NCBI GenBank assembly: GCA_036351675.1 | Contig: JAZBPO010000020.1 | Coordinates: 1 to 14,304, forward strand | Direction: 5' to 3' | From: JAZBPO01 sp036351675 | Lineage (GTDB): Bacteria > Pseudomonadota > Gammaproteobacteria > Pseudomonadales > Azotimanducaceae | Length of the DNA: 14,304 nt | Made by a program: the position numbers and the translations under genes | Shown: one piece after another, positions 6,927 through 13,485 of the stretch | Layout: every line of letters begins with the position of its first letter | Position numbering within the stretch: the first letter of the stretch is position 1 | Notes under the pieces: model-generated | Database searches by the model: none | Told to the model about the DNA's origin: nothing | The model's input: only the letters and a program-made list of their open reading frames with translations

Positions 6927-8008
6927 AGCGGGCCCGTATCCTCTTCACCGGCGGCGGTACGGCCGGTCACGTGACGCCGAACCTCGCGCTCATGGCGGCG
7001 CTCGCATCGGAAGGCCACGAGATCCACTACGCCGGCAGCCGCGACGGCATCGAGCGGCGCCTCGTGGCGTCGCGCGGTATCCCCTATCACGTACTGCCGA
7101 CGGGCAAGCTGCGTCGCTATCTCTCGTTCGAGAACGTGCTCGATGCCTTCCGGGTCCTGGCCGGCGTCTGCGCCGGCTGGCGCCTGGCGCGGCGGCTGCG
7201 CCCGGACCTGGTGTTCTCCAAGGGCGGGTTCGTATCCGTGCCCGTGGTGCTCGGAGCCCATTTCGCGGGTGTGCCCGTGGTCGCGCACGAATCGGATCTG
7301 ACGCCGGGCCTGGCGACGCGGCTCGTCGCGTCCCGCGTCGATCTGGTCTGCACGAGCTTCCCGGACACGCAGATTCCGGAGGCGAGGGCGACGCGTCACA
7401 CGGGAACGCCGGTGCGCCCCGAGCTCCTCGTCGGCAAGCCCGCGCGCGGGCGCGACTACGCGGAACTGACGGGCGACAAGCCCGTTCTGCTCGTCGTCGG
7501 CGGTTCCCTCGGTTCCGCCTTCCTGAACGGGCTCGTGCGGAATTGCGTGGATCGGCTCGTGGAGCGGTATCAGGTCGTCCACGTCTGCGGCCGCGACAAG
7601 CTGGCCGAGGAGATCCGCGTGCCGGGCTACGTGCAGTTCGAGTTCCTCGGCGAGCCCTACGCCGACGTGCTCGCTGCCGCCGACTTCGTGGTCTTGCGCG
7701 CCGGCGCGAACGCCGTCTTCGAGCTGATCGCGACGGCGAAGCCTGCGCTCCTCATTCCGCTGACGACGGCGGCGAGCCGCGGGGACCAGGTCGAGAACGC
7801 GCTCTGGATGGCGGAGCGCGGCCTCGCGCAGGTCGTCACCGAATCCGCTCTGAACGAGGAGACCTTCCTCGCCGAGCTCGAGACGCTCCAGGCCGAGGGT
7901 CCGGAACTCGTCGCACGGATGCGGGCGACGCCCCGGCCCGACGCCATGGCCGAGCTGCTCGCGGTCATCCGCGCGCGGCTCCCGGCATCGGAATCCACGC
8001 AGCTCTGA
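6923..8008 (+). CDS. murG: MurG-type UDP-GlcNAc:undecaprenyl-PP-MurNAc-pentapeptide GlcNAc transferase
   Basis: MurG adds GlcNAc to lipid I to make lipid II on the cytoplasmic face of the inner membrane. The 361-aa, two-domain GT-B protein shows the N-terminal GGGTAGHVTPN loop (10-20), FSKGGFVSVPV (98-108), HESDLTPGL (122-130), VVGGSLGS (191-198) and RAGANAVFE (259-267, Glu267 being the likely nucleotide-sugar ribose contact), then AASRGDQVENA. These variants (AGHVTPN rather than GGHVFPA, HESD rather than HEQN, KLRRY) match a MurG branch I associate with clostridia and bacilli. It is not in a division/cell-wall cluster. The GTG start shares GTGA with the hda stop, so it is probably co-translated with hda. 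It may be the only MurG of this genome or a paralogue; the window cannot decide. The family call is firm; the exact acceptor is inferred. Confidence 0.88.
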   Translation: MKRARILFTGGGTAGHVTPNLALMAALASEGHEIHYAGSRDGIERRLVASRGIPYHVLPTGKLRRYLSFENVLDAFRVLAGVCAGWRLARRLRPDLVFSKGGFVSVPVVLGAHFAGVPVVAHESDLTPGLATRLVASRVDLVCTSFPDTQIPEARATRHTGTPVRPELLVGKPARGRDYAELTGDKPVLLVVGGSLGSAFLNGLVRNCVDRLVERYQVVHVCGRDKLAEEIRVPGYVQFEFLGEPYADVLAAADFVVLRAGANAVFELIATAKPALLIPLTTAASRGDQVENALWMAERGLAQVVTESALNEETFLAELETLQAEGPELVARMRATPRPDAMAELLAVIRARLPASESTQL

Positions 8009-8015
8009 GACGGAA

Positions 8016-8040
8016 GCCGCGCCGCGATCAGCGGCGTGGC
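8016..8040. terminator. GC-rich hairpin between convergent murG and tetR, candidate terminator
   Basis: A 10-bp stem (8016-8025 with 8031-8040, one G-U) encloses a 5-nt loop. It lies 7 bp after the murG stop and overlaps the end of the convergent tetR. There is no clear U-tract on either side, so intrinsic termination is uncertain; it may act in both directions or simply protect 3' ends. Confidence 0.45.
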
Positions 8041-8669
8041 TGTTCGAAGCAGGCGGCGAGGTACAGCGCCAGCATCTCGTCGAGCTCCTCCCGCAGCGTC
8101 CGCGCGGTGGTCTCGTCCACGTAGGGCACCCGACCGAGCACCGCGCGCGCGGTCTCCACGACCATGAGCATGGAACGATGGCGCCGCTCCGCCGGCACGT
8201 CGGGGAAAGCCTCGGCCATGAGTTCCTCGAGTGACGCCAGCATCTCCGTGCGCAGGGCGTTCGCGTGTGCGCCGAGCGAGCCTTCGGAGACGGAGGACGA
8301 GAACAGGCGTCCGAAACCCGGGAAGCTGTGGAACAGGGACCGGAGCCCATCGACGACCGATCCCACCCAGCTCGCCGTCAGGCCGCCTTCGCGGCCCTCG
8401 AAGTGGGTGCGGACCGATTCACGGACGTAGTGGCGGATCTGTTCCCGGTAGCGATCGACGAGGGCGGCCACGGCGGCGTCGCGGTTCGGGAAGAACTGAT
8501 AGAAGGATCCGATGGACGTCTCCGCGCGCTCGGCGATGGCCTTGGTGGTGAGTGCGTCGTAGCCCAGCTCTTCGAGGAGCGTGGCGGTGGCGTCGAGCAG
8601 GGCCTTCACGCGCTGATGGCCGCGGGCCTGGGACGGAGCGCGGCGCTGCTGGAGTTCTACGGAAGCCAT
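8028..8669 (-). CDS. TetR family transcriptional regulator
   Basis: The 213-aa protein has an N-terminal TetR helix-turn-helix: RVKALLDATATLLEELGYDA (20-39), TTKAIAERAETSIGSFYQFF (41-60), then PNRDAAVAAL. The rest is an all-alpha ligand-binding/dimerisation domain of normal length. The ATG at 8669 is chosen because the HTH helix starts about 20 residues later; an alternative in-frame ATG at 8696 would add nine residues. It is transcribed divergently from the GST at 8775 across 105 bp, a typical layout for a repressor controlling its neighbour and itself, though no operator palindrome could be identified. A TATACT at 8676-8681 (minus strand) lies only about 7 nt before the ATG and no Shine-Dalgarno is visible, so a leaderless transcript is possible. 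The ligand is unknown. Confidence 0.88.
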   Translation of the reverse strand: MASVELQQRRAPSQARGHQRVKALLDATATLLEELGYDALTTKAIAERAETSIGSFYQFFPNRDAAVAALVDRYREQIRHYVRESVRTHFEGREGGLTASWVGSVVDGLRSLFHSFPGFGRLFSSSVSEGSLGAHANALRTEMLASLEELMAEAFPDVPAERRHRSMLMVVETARAVLGRVPYVDETTARTLREELDEMLALYLAACFEQPRR

Positions 8670-8774
8670 GGGCCGAGTATACGCGGGTGTGTGCATTGAC
8701 AGGCGGCGAACGCACCTCGACGCTCCGCAGGATCCGGGCTGCGGCTCCGTGCGGTCCAAGAGGGGAGGATCGCC
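8670..8774. promoter_or_regulatory. Divergent tetR / GST control region with consensus -35
   Basis: On the plus strand TTGACA at 8696-8701 is a perfect -35, but the 17-bp-spaced position 8719-8724 (GACGCT) is a poor -10. On the minus strand TATACT (8681-8676) is a good -10 without a matching -35. The two elements sit within 25 bp of each other, so one bound TetR dimer could block both. A GGGGAGG Shine-Dalgarno at about 8762-8768 precedes the GST GTG. Confidence 0.4.
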
Positions 8775-9431
8775 GTGCTCGATCTCTACAGCTGGACCAC
8801 GCCCAACGGCCGCAAGGTGTCCGTCCTGCTCGAGGAACTCGGGCTCCCCTATCGCGTGCACCCGGTGGATCTGGGCGCGGGCGCGCAGCGCGAAGCCCAC
8901 TTCCTCGCCCTGTCACCGAACGGCCGTATCCCGGCGCTCGTCGATCACGACGCGGACGGCGGTCCCGTCACGCTCTTCGAGTCCGGTGCCATCCTGCTCT
9001 GGCTCGCCGAGCGCGAGGGGCGTTTCCTGCCGAGCTCCGGGCCCGCGCGGGCAGCGACCCTCGAGTGGCTGTTCTGGCAGATGGCCGGCGTCGGGCCGAT
9101 GATCGGCCAGCTCGGACACTTCGTGAACCAGGCGCCGGAGCGGATCGAGTACGCGGTGAACCGCTACCTCGACGAGAGCGTGCGCCTGCTCACAGTGCTC
9201 GACGACCGCCTGCGGGATCGCGAATACGTCGCTGGGAACGTCTCCATCGCCGATTTCGCGCTCTATCCCTGGATCGAGATCGCCTGGCAGCCGCTGAAGG
9301 CGCTGGAACCGGACCGCATCGGTGTGCTCGACGCCGTCGACGGCTGGCTCGCGCGGCTCGCGCGGCGACCGGGCGTACAGGCCGGCATGCAGATCGGCGG
9401 TGAGGCGGTGGAGCGGCCCGGCTCCTCCTGA
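8775..9431 (+). CDS. Glutathione S-transferase, Nu-class (YfcG/YghU-like disulfide oxidoreductase)
   Basis: This 218-aa, two-domain cytosolic GST has a thioredoxin-fold N-terminal half with TTPNGRK (Thr9 and Asn11 as in E. coli YfcG), SPNGRIPALVDH (47-58, with the cis-Pro at 53) and ESGAILLWLAE (69-79, the glutathione gamma-Glu contact). The helical half contains WLFWQMAGVGPMIGQ (98-112) and SIADFALYPW. The near line-by-line resemblance to YfcG points to glutathione-dependent disulfide reductase activity rather than classical conjugation; the substrate is not deducible. The GTG at 8775 follows a good GGGGAGG ribosome-binding site and begins directly at LDLYSW, so it is favoured. It is probably controlled by the divergent TetR regulator. 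Confidence 0.9.
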   Translation: MLDLYSWTTPNGRKVSVLLEELGLPYRVHPVDLGAGAQREAHFLALSPNGRIPALVDHDADGGPVTLFESGAILLWLAEREGRFLPSSGPARAATLEWLFWQMAGVGPMIGQLGHFVNQAPERIEYAVNRYLDESVRLLTVLDDRLRDREYVAGNVSIADFALYPWIEIAWQPLKALEPDRIGVLDAVDGWLARLARRPGVQAGMQIGGEAVERPGSS

Positions 9432-9454
9432 GCAGGACCGCCGAGGCGCCTGTG

Positions 9455-9460
9455 TACAAT
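9455..9460 (+). promoter_or_regulatory. Candidate -10 (TACAAT) for serA
   Basis: TACAAT lies 33 nt before the serA ATG in the 61-bp gap after the GST gene, giving a plausible start site near 9467 and a short leader with GGGGAGG just before the ATG. No -35 with consensus spacing is visible. Confidence 0.35.
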
Positions 9461-9492
9461 CCGCGGCCGTTCGTCACCGCCGGGGAGGCTCC

Positions 9493-10668
9493 ATGCACAA
9501 GGTCCTGACACTCAACCAGATCGCGCTCGCGGGGCTCGAGCGTTTCCCGCGCGACCGCTACGAACTCGGGACCGAACTGCACGACCCGGACGCGATCCTG
9601 GTGCGCAGCCACGCGCTCTCGGAGGCGCACGCCACGCCGCGCCTGCGCGCCGTGGCCCGGGCCGGTGCCGGCGTCAACAACATCCCCGTGGCGGACTACA
9701 CGCGGCGCGGCATCGTCGTCTTCAACACGCCCGGGGCGAACGCGAACTCCGTGAAGGAGATCGTCATCGCCGGCATGCTGCTCGCCGCGCGCGATCTCGC
9801 CGGCGGCATGCATTTCGTCAGCGGTCTCGATCCGGCCCTCGATGCCGGCGCCCTGCACGCGGAGGTGGAGGGTCAGAAGAAGCGCTTCCGGGGTGGGGAG
9901 ATCGCCGGCAAGACCCTCGGCGTCGTCGGACTCGGCGCCATCGGCTCCCGCGTCGCGGAGGTGGGCCTGCGCCTCGGCATGGACGTGCTCGGCTACGACC
10001 CGGCCATCTCCGTCGACGCCGCCTGGCGCATCCCCGCCGAGGTCCGGAAGATGGAGAACCTGCCTTCGCTTCTCGCACGCTCGGACTACGTCTCCCTCCA
10101 CGTCCCGGCGCTGCCGCAGACCCGCGGCCTCATCGACGCCGACGCCCTCGCGGGCATGCGCCGGGGCGCCGTGCTGCTGAACTACGCGCGCGACGAGATC
10201 GTCGATCCGGCGGCCGTGGCCGCCGCGCTCGATGCGGGGCAGCTCCGACGCTACGTCTCCGACTTCCCGGCGCCGGAGCTGCTCGGGCGACCGGGCGCCC
10301 TGTTCACACCGCACCTCGGTGCGAGCACGGGGGAGGCGGAGCAGAACTGTGCGGTCATGGCCGCCGATCAGCTCATGGACTTCCTCGAGCACGGCAACAT
10401 CCGCAACTCCGTCAACTTCCCGCAGGTGCAGCTCGAGCGCACCGGCGGCCATCGCATCGCCGTGATCAACGACAACGTGCCGAAGATGCTCGGCGGCATC
10501 CTCTCCACGCTCGCGGACCACGAGCTGAACATCATCGACATGCTCAACAAGTCCCGCGACGAGATCGCCTACAACCTCATCGACATCGAGGCACCGCCGA
10601 CGCCGGAACTGGTCAGCGAGCTCTGTTCCATCGAGGGGGTCGTCAACGTGCGCTGCTTCGACGGCTGA
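9493..10668 (+). CDS. serA: D-3-phosphoglycerate dehydrogenase SerA
   Basis: SerA oxidises 3-phosphoglycerate to 3-phosphohydroxypyruvate with NAD+, the first step of serine synthesis. The 391-aa protein has a substrate-binding half with RAGAGVNNIP (56-65) and NTPGANANSVKE (78-89), then the Rossmann motif GLGAIGSRVA (146-155) with Asp169 as the probable NAD-ribose acceptor. Active-site Arg233 lies in NYARDEIVD, the acidic partner is near Glu262, and His274 lies in TPHLGAST. A C-terminal ACT domain (about 321-391, VINDNVPKMLGGI) is the usual serine feedback site. It is a short form without the extra intervening domain seen in long SerA proteins. The ATG at 9493 follows a GGGGAGG Shine-Dalgarno. 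It is apparently monocistronic, facing the convergent mnmC. Confidence 0.94.
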   Translation: MHKVLTLNQIALAGLERFPRDRYELGTELHDPDAILVRSHALSEAHATPRLRAVARAGAGVNNIPVADYTRRGIVVFNTPGANANSVKEIVIAGMLLAARDLAGGMHFVSGLDPALDAGALHAEVEGQKKRFRGGEIAGKTLGVVGLGAIGSRVAEVGLRLGMDVLGYDPAISVDAAWRIPAEVRKMENLPSLLARSDYVSLHVPALPQTRGLIDADALAGMRRGAVLLNYARDEIVDPAAVAAALDAGQLRRYVSDFPAPELLGRPGALFTPHLGASTGEAEQNCAVMAADQLMDFLEHGNIRNSVNFPQVQLERTGGHRIAVINDNVPKMLGGILSTLADHELNIIDMLNKSRDEIAYNLIDIEAPPTPELVSELCSIEGVVNVRCFDG

Positions 10669-10671
10669 ACA

Positions 10672-10707
10672 GGCGCCCGTCGGCGTCAGAGCAGCCGCGA
10701 CGGCGCC
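10672..10707. terminator. Imperfect hairpin at the serA / mnmC convergent junction
   Basis: GGCGCC plus GTCG (10672-10681, with one extra C) can pair with CGACGGCGCC (10698-10707), leaving an internal GCGG/CCGC-type region. It starts 3 bp after the serA stop and overlaps the 3' end of mnmC. No U-tract; a weak candidate for a bidirectional terminator. Confidence 0.28.
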
Positions 10708-12482
10708 AGCAGCGCCGTCACTTCCGCGTCGAAGACGGGCGGCTCGCCGCACAGTGCCGCGGCGATGGCTTCCCCGGCGAGCGGGCAGGTGAGCAGGCCC
10801 GACGACGCGTGACCGGTGCTCGCCCACAGCCCTCCGGAAAGCAGGCCCACGACGGGCGCGCGATCGGGCGTGTTCGCGCGCACGCCGACCCAGTCCTCCA
10901 TCGCGTCCGCGGGCAGTGCGGTCGGATCCCCGTCGAGCCCGCGCAGTGACAGCCATGCCCGGAGCCGCTCCAGGTTCTCCGCGCGTTCCTCCGCCGTCGG
11001 TGCCTGTCGCTCGGGCGCCGACGCTTCGTCGAGGCGTCGATAGCTCGAACCGACGGACCAGCCGTCGGCGAGCGGAATCGCATGCCCCCGGCCCGTCAGG
11101 ATGGACGCCTCCTTCGCGATCAGTCCGTGCACCCGGGTCAGCTGTCCGCGCATGCGGCCGAGGCCGAGGGGGACGTCGAGGAGGTCGTCGGTGGCGGCGC
11201 CCGCCGCGAGCACCAACGGGTCCGAACGTTCGCCCGCGATGTGCCGGGGCGCGAGCGGTTCGTGCCGCACGTCGATGGCCGGGTGGTCCAGCAGCGCCTT
11301 CGTGAGCGCAGGGAGGTCCGCCCGGCCGCCGCGCGGCCATTCGAGCAGCGGCGCCGGTCCCGGGTGCCAGCGCAGGTGGCCGTCGACGTCGCCGAAGCGC
11401 GCGCGGACGCGCTCGAGGCGCTCGGGCCGCCTTCGCTCCGGGAACTGCAGTACGGGCCGCGCCTCGAAGGCGTGGGCCCAGGGGGCACGCTCCAGCCAGG
11501 CGTGCGTGAATCCCGCGGCCGCCAGCAGGAAGGCCGCACGCGGCCCGTCGTCCAGCGGCAGGCGCGGGTGGAGTACGGCGTGGCGGTTGCCCGAGGCGCC
11601 CGTGGCGGCGCCCTCGGGGTCGAGCACGCGCACCGCGATGCCACGCTCGGCCAGCGCCCGGGCCACGGTCGCGCCGGCGATACCGGCGCCGGCGACGGTG
11701 ACGTGGGATCGAGGAAGCGCTGGAGCCGGGTCCGCCCAGGCGCCGGGCGCGCAGCCGCGCAGCATCTCCCGCTTCCCCGGGGGCCCCGGCGCTTTCTCCA
11801 GCGCGAAGCCGGCGTCCCCGAGCGCGTCACGGACGCTGCGGGCGACGCTGAAGGTGGCGAGCGTCGCGCCCGCGCGGGAGCGCGCCGCGACGAGGCGCGC
11901 GAGGGAAGGGGCCCAGAGTTCCGGATTCAGGGACGGCGCGAAGCCGTCCAGGAACCAGGCGTCGGCGGCTCGACCCGCGGCGTGGCACCAGTCCGTGAGG
12001 CCCGCGACTGCGTCGCCGAGCCAGAGCGAGAGGCGCACCCGGCCCTCGTCGAACACCAGGCGATGCCAGCCGGCGACCGGAGGCGGGAACTGGCGCGACA
12101 GCTGGCGTGCGTCGCATGCGAGGCCCGTCTCGCCGCGCGCCCGGAGCACGGCTGCGAAGCGCTCCCGGTCAGCCTCGCGCAGGGGCGCGTGTTCGAAGCT
12201 CACGAAGTGCAGCCGCGCCGAGGGCGGCGCGAGGTCGAGGAACAGACGTCGTGCGAGCAGGAAGTTCAGCCCGGTGCCGAAGCCCGTCTCGCCGATGCAG
12301 AACTCGCGTGGCGCGGTCCGCAGACGTCGGGGCAGCTCATTGCCCTCGAGGAAGACGATGCGCGACTCGCGTACGCCGTCCGTGCGAGCGAAGTAGATGT
12401 CGCCGCTGCTGCGGGAGACGGGGGTGCCGTCCTGCCAGTCGAGCTCCGCGCAGGCGAGCAGGCGCGGGTGGCGTTCGGTCAC
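10686..12482 (-). CDS. mnmC: Bifunctional tRNA 5-(methylaminomethyl)uridine biosynthesis protein MnmC
   Basis: MnmC completes mnm5(s2)U34 in certain tRNAs: the C-terminal FAD oxidase removes the carboxymethyl group from cmnm5U and the N-terminal SAM methyltransferase methylates the resulting nm5U. In the 598-aa product the methyltransferase half shows SSGDIYFA (25-32), the SAM loop GETGFGTGLNF (64-74) and FLDGFAPSLNPELW (177-190). The oxidase half opens with VAGAGIAGATVARAL (263-277) and has GASGNRHAVLHPRL (295-308), and near the C-terminus ADAMEDWVGVRANTPDRAPVVG-type sequence and STGHASSGL. The GTG at 12482 is preferred over an upstream in-frame ATG at 12536 because it leads straight into the domain and forms a GTGA overlap with the sulfurtransferase stop. 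Confidence 0.95.
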   Translation of the reverse strand: MTERHPRLLACAELDWQDGTPVSRSSGDIYFARTDGVRESRIVFLEGNELPRRLRTAPREFCIGETGFGTGLNFLLARRLFLDLAPPSARLHFVSFEHAPLREADRERFAAVLRARGETGLACDARQLSRQFPPPVAGWHRLVFDEGRVRLSLWLGDAVAGLTDWCHAAGRAADAWFLDGFAPSLNPELWAPSLARLVAARSRAGATLATFSVARSVRDALGDAGFALEKAPGPPGKREMLRGCAPGAWADPAPALPRSHVTVAGAGIAGATVARALAERGIAVRVLDPEGAATGASGNRHAVLHPRLPLDDGPRAAFLLAAAGFTHAWLERAPWAHAFEARPVLQFPERRRPERLERVRARFGDVDGHLRWHPGPAPLLEWPRGGRADLPALTKALLDHPAIDVRHEPLAPRHIAGERSDPLVLAAGAATDDLLDVPLGLGRMRGQLTRVHGLIAKEASILTGRGHAIPLADGWSVGSSYRRLDEASAPERQAPTAEERAENLERLRAWLSLRGLDGDPTALPADAMEDWVGVRANTPDRAPVVGLLSGGLWASTGHASSGLLTCPLAGEAIAAALCGEPPVFDAEVTALLAPSRLL

Positions 12483-13372
12483 GCGCCGGCGGTCCCCGGT
12501 CCCGTCGCCACCGGGCGGGAAGGGTCGGTGATCCACTCGCTCCAGGACCCCACGTAGAGCCGTGGCGCCGGGAGTCCCGCGGCGACGGCCGCGAGCACGT
12601 TGTGAGCCGCCGTGACGCCCGAACCGCAGTAGCAGATCGCATGCGCCGGATCGTCGCCGAGCACCGGCGCCCAGCGCTCACGGAGCGTCTCGGGATCGTC
12701 GAAGCGGCCATCCGCGCCAATGTTCTCCGAATGCGGCATGCAGCGTGCGCCCGGGATGTGTCCGGCGACGGGGTCGATGGGCTCCGCGACGCCCTCGAAA
12801 CGCTGCCGGGCGCGAGCGTCGACGAGTGGATGGGGGCTGCGGAAGGTGCCGAGGACGTCGGACGCGTCGGCGACGGGCACGAGCGTGGCCCGCATGGGCC
12901 AGCTCGCGGCGCGTTCCGGAGCGCTGGGTTCGCCGGACTCGACCGCGCCACCGGCGGCCTGCCAGGCCCGCCAGCCACCATCGAGGACGTGCGCCTGCGG
13001 ATGGCCGAGCCAGCAGGCGAGCCACCAGGCCCGGGCCGCGAAGGCGCCATCGCTGGCGTCGAGGAACACCACGGGGGCGTCCGCGTCGACGCCGATCTCG
13101 GCGAAACGCGCCCGCAGCGTGTCTGCCGAAGGCAGGGGATGACGGCCCGTCCGGCCCCGCTGCGCCGGCCCGGAGAGATCGCGATCGAGGTGCAGATAGG
13201 CGGAGCCGGGGATCCGCGCCTCGCGCCAGCCCGCTTCACCGGCCGCCGGATCGGCGAGGTCGAAGCGACAGTCCACGAACACGGGATCGAAGCTGGAGCC
13301 CACGTCGGCGCCGGTCAGATGCGCCACGTCGACGAGGGGGTGGGCGAGGGAGGAGGGCAGCGGCTGACTCAT
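12479..13372 (-). CDS. sseA: 3-mercaptopyruvate sulfurtransferase (tandem rhodanese)
   Basis: The 297-aa protein has two rhodanese domains. The N-terminal one (about 12-145) is inactive, ending DGGWRAWQAAGG. The C-terminal one (about 170-292) has DARARQRFEG, GHIPGAR and the persulfide-forming loop YCGSGVTAAHN with Cys249. CGSGVTA is the signature of mercaptopyruvate sulfurtransferases such as E. coli SseA, whereas thiosulfate sulfurtransferases carry a charged loop, so sulfur donation from 3-mercaptopyruvate is expected. It also has LYVGSWSEW (272-280). The ATG at 13372 follows GGGAGC at good spacing; the open frame upstream of it is non-coding. It overlaps mnmC by 4 nt (GTGA), so the two are co-transcribed. 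Confidence 0.92.
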   Translation of the reverse strand: MSQPLPSSLAHPLVDVAHLTGADVGSSFDPVFVDCRFDLADPAAGEAGWREARIPGSAYLHLDRDLSGPAQRGRTGRHPLPSADTLRARFAEIGVDADAPVVFLDASDGAFAARAWWLACWLGHPQAHVLDGGWRAWQAAGGAVESGEPSAPERAASWPMRATLVPVADASDVLGTFRSPHPLVDARARQRFEGVAEPIDPVAGHIPGARCMPHSENIGADGRFDDPETLRERWAPVLGDDPAHAICYCGSGVTAAHNVLAAVAAGLPAPRLYVGSWSEWITDPSRPVATGPGTAGA

Positions 13373-13485
13373 GTCAAGCTCCCGCGGGGGTCGGTGGCAT
13401 TGGTCCGGGCGCAGTGAGAGAATAGGCCCGCTGGCGCGCCGTTCCGCGCGCCGCCCCCCCATTCTAACCGGGAGTTCTCCCCCCC
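13373..13485. promoter_or_regulatory. Divergent sseA / desaturase control region with GC hairpin
   Basis: This 113-bp region contains the promoters of both divergent genes. On the minus strand TATTCT (13424-13419) is a possible -10 for sseA, about 47 nt before its ATG, without a clear -35. A perfect 7-bp inverted repeat GGCGCGC/GCGCGCC (13433-13439/13446-13452, 6-nt spacer) lies in the desaturase leader and could be an operator or stem. A GGGAGTTCTCCC palindrome (13470-13481) covers the desaturase Shine-Dalgarno. Confidence 0.35.

Noticed and set aside
6788..8350. Minus-strand open frame (520 codons) antisense to murG and into tetR
   Set aside because: Both murG and tetR are well supported in other frames; no domain pattern in this one.
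8670..8696. Longer TetR protein starting at the ATG at 8696
   Set aside because: It adds nine residues without Shine-Dalgarno support and would cover the TATACT element; the ATG at 8669 fits the family better.
9190..11340. Long minus-strand open frame (716 codons) across the GST, serA and mnmC
   Set aside because: It is antisense to clearly recognised genes, Arg/Ala/Gly-rich with no domain signature; such frames are expected in DNA of this GC content.
11082..12557. Plus-strand open frame (491 codons) antisense to mnmC
   Set aside because: MnmC on the minus strand has all expected motifs over this stretch; the plus frame has low-complexity composition and no recognisable fold.
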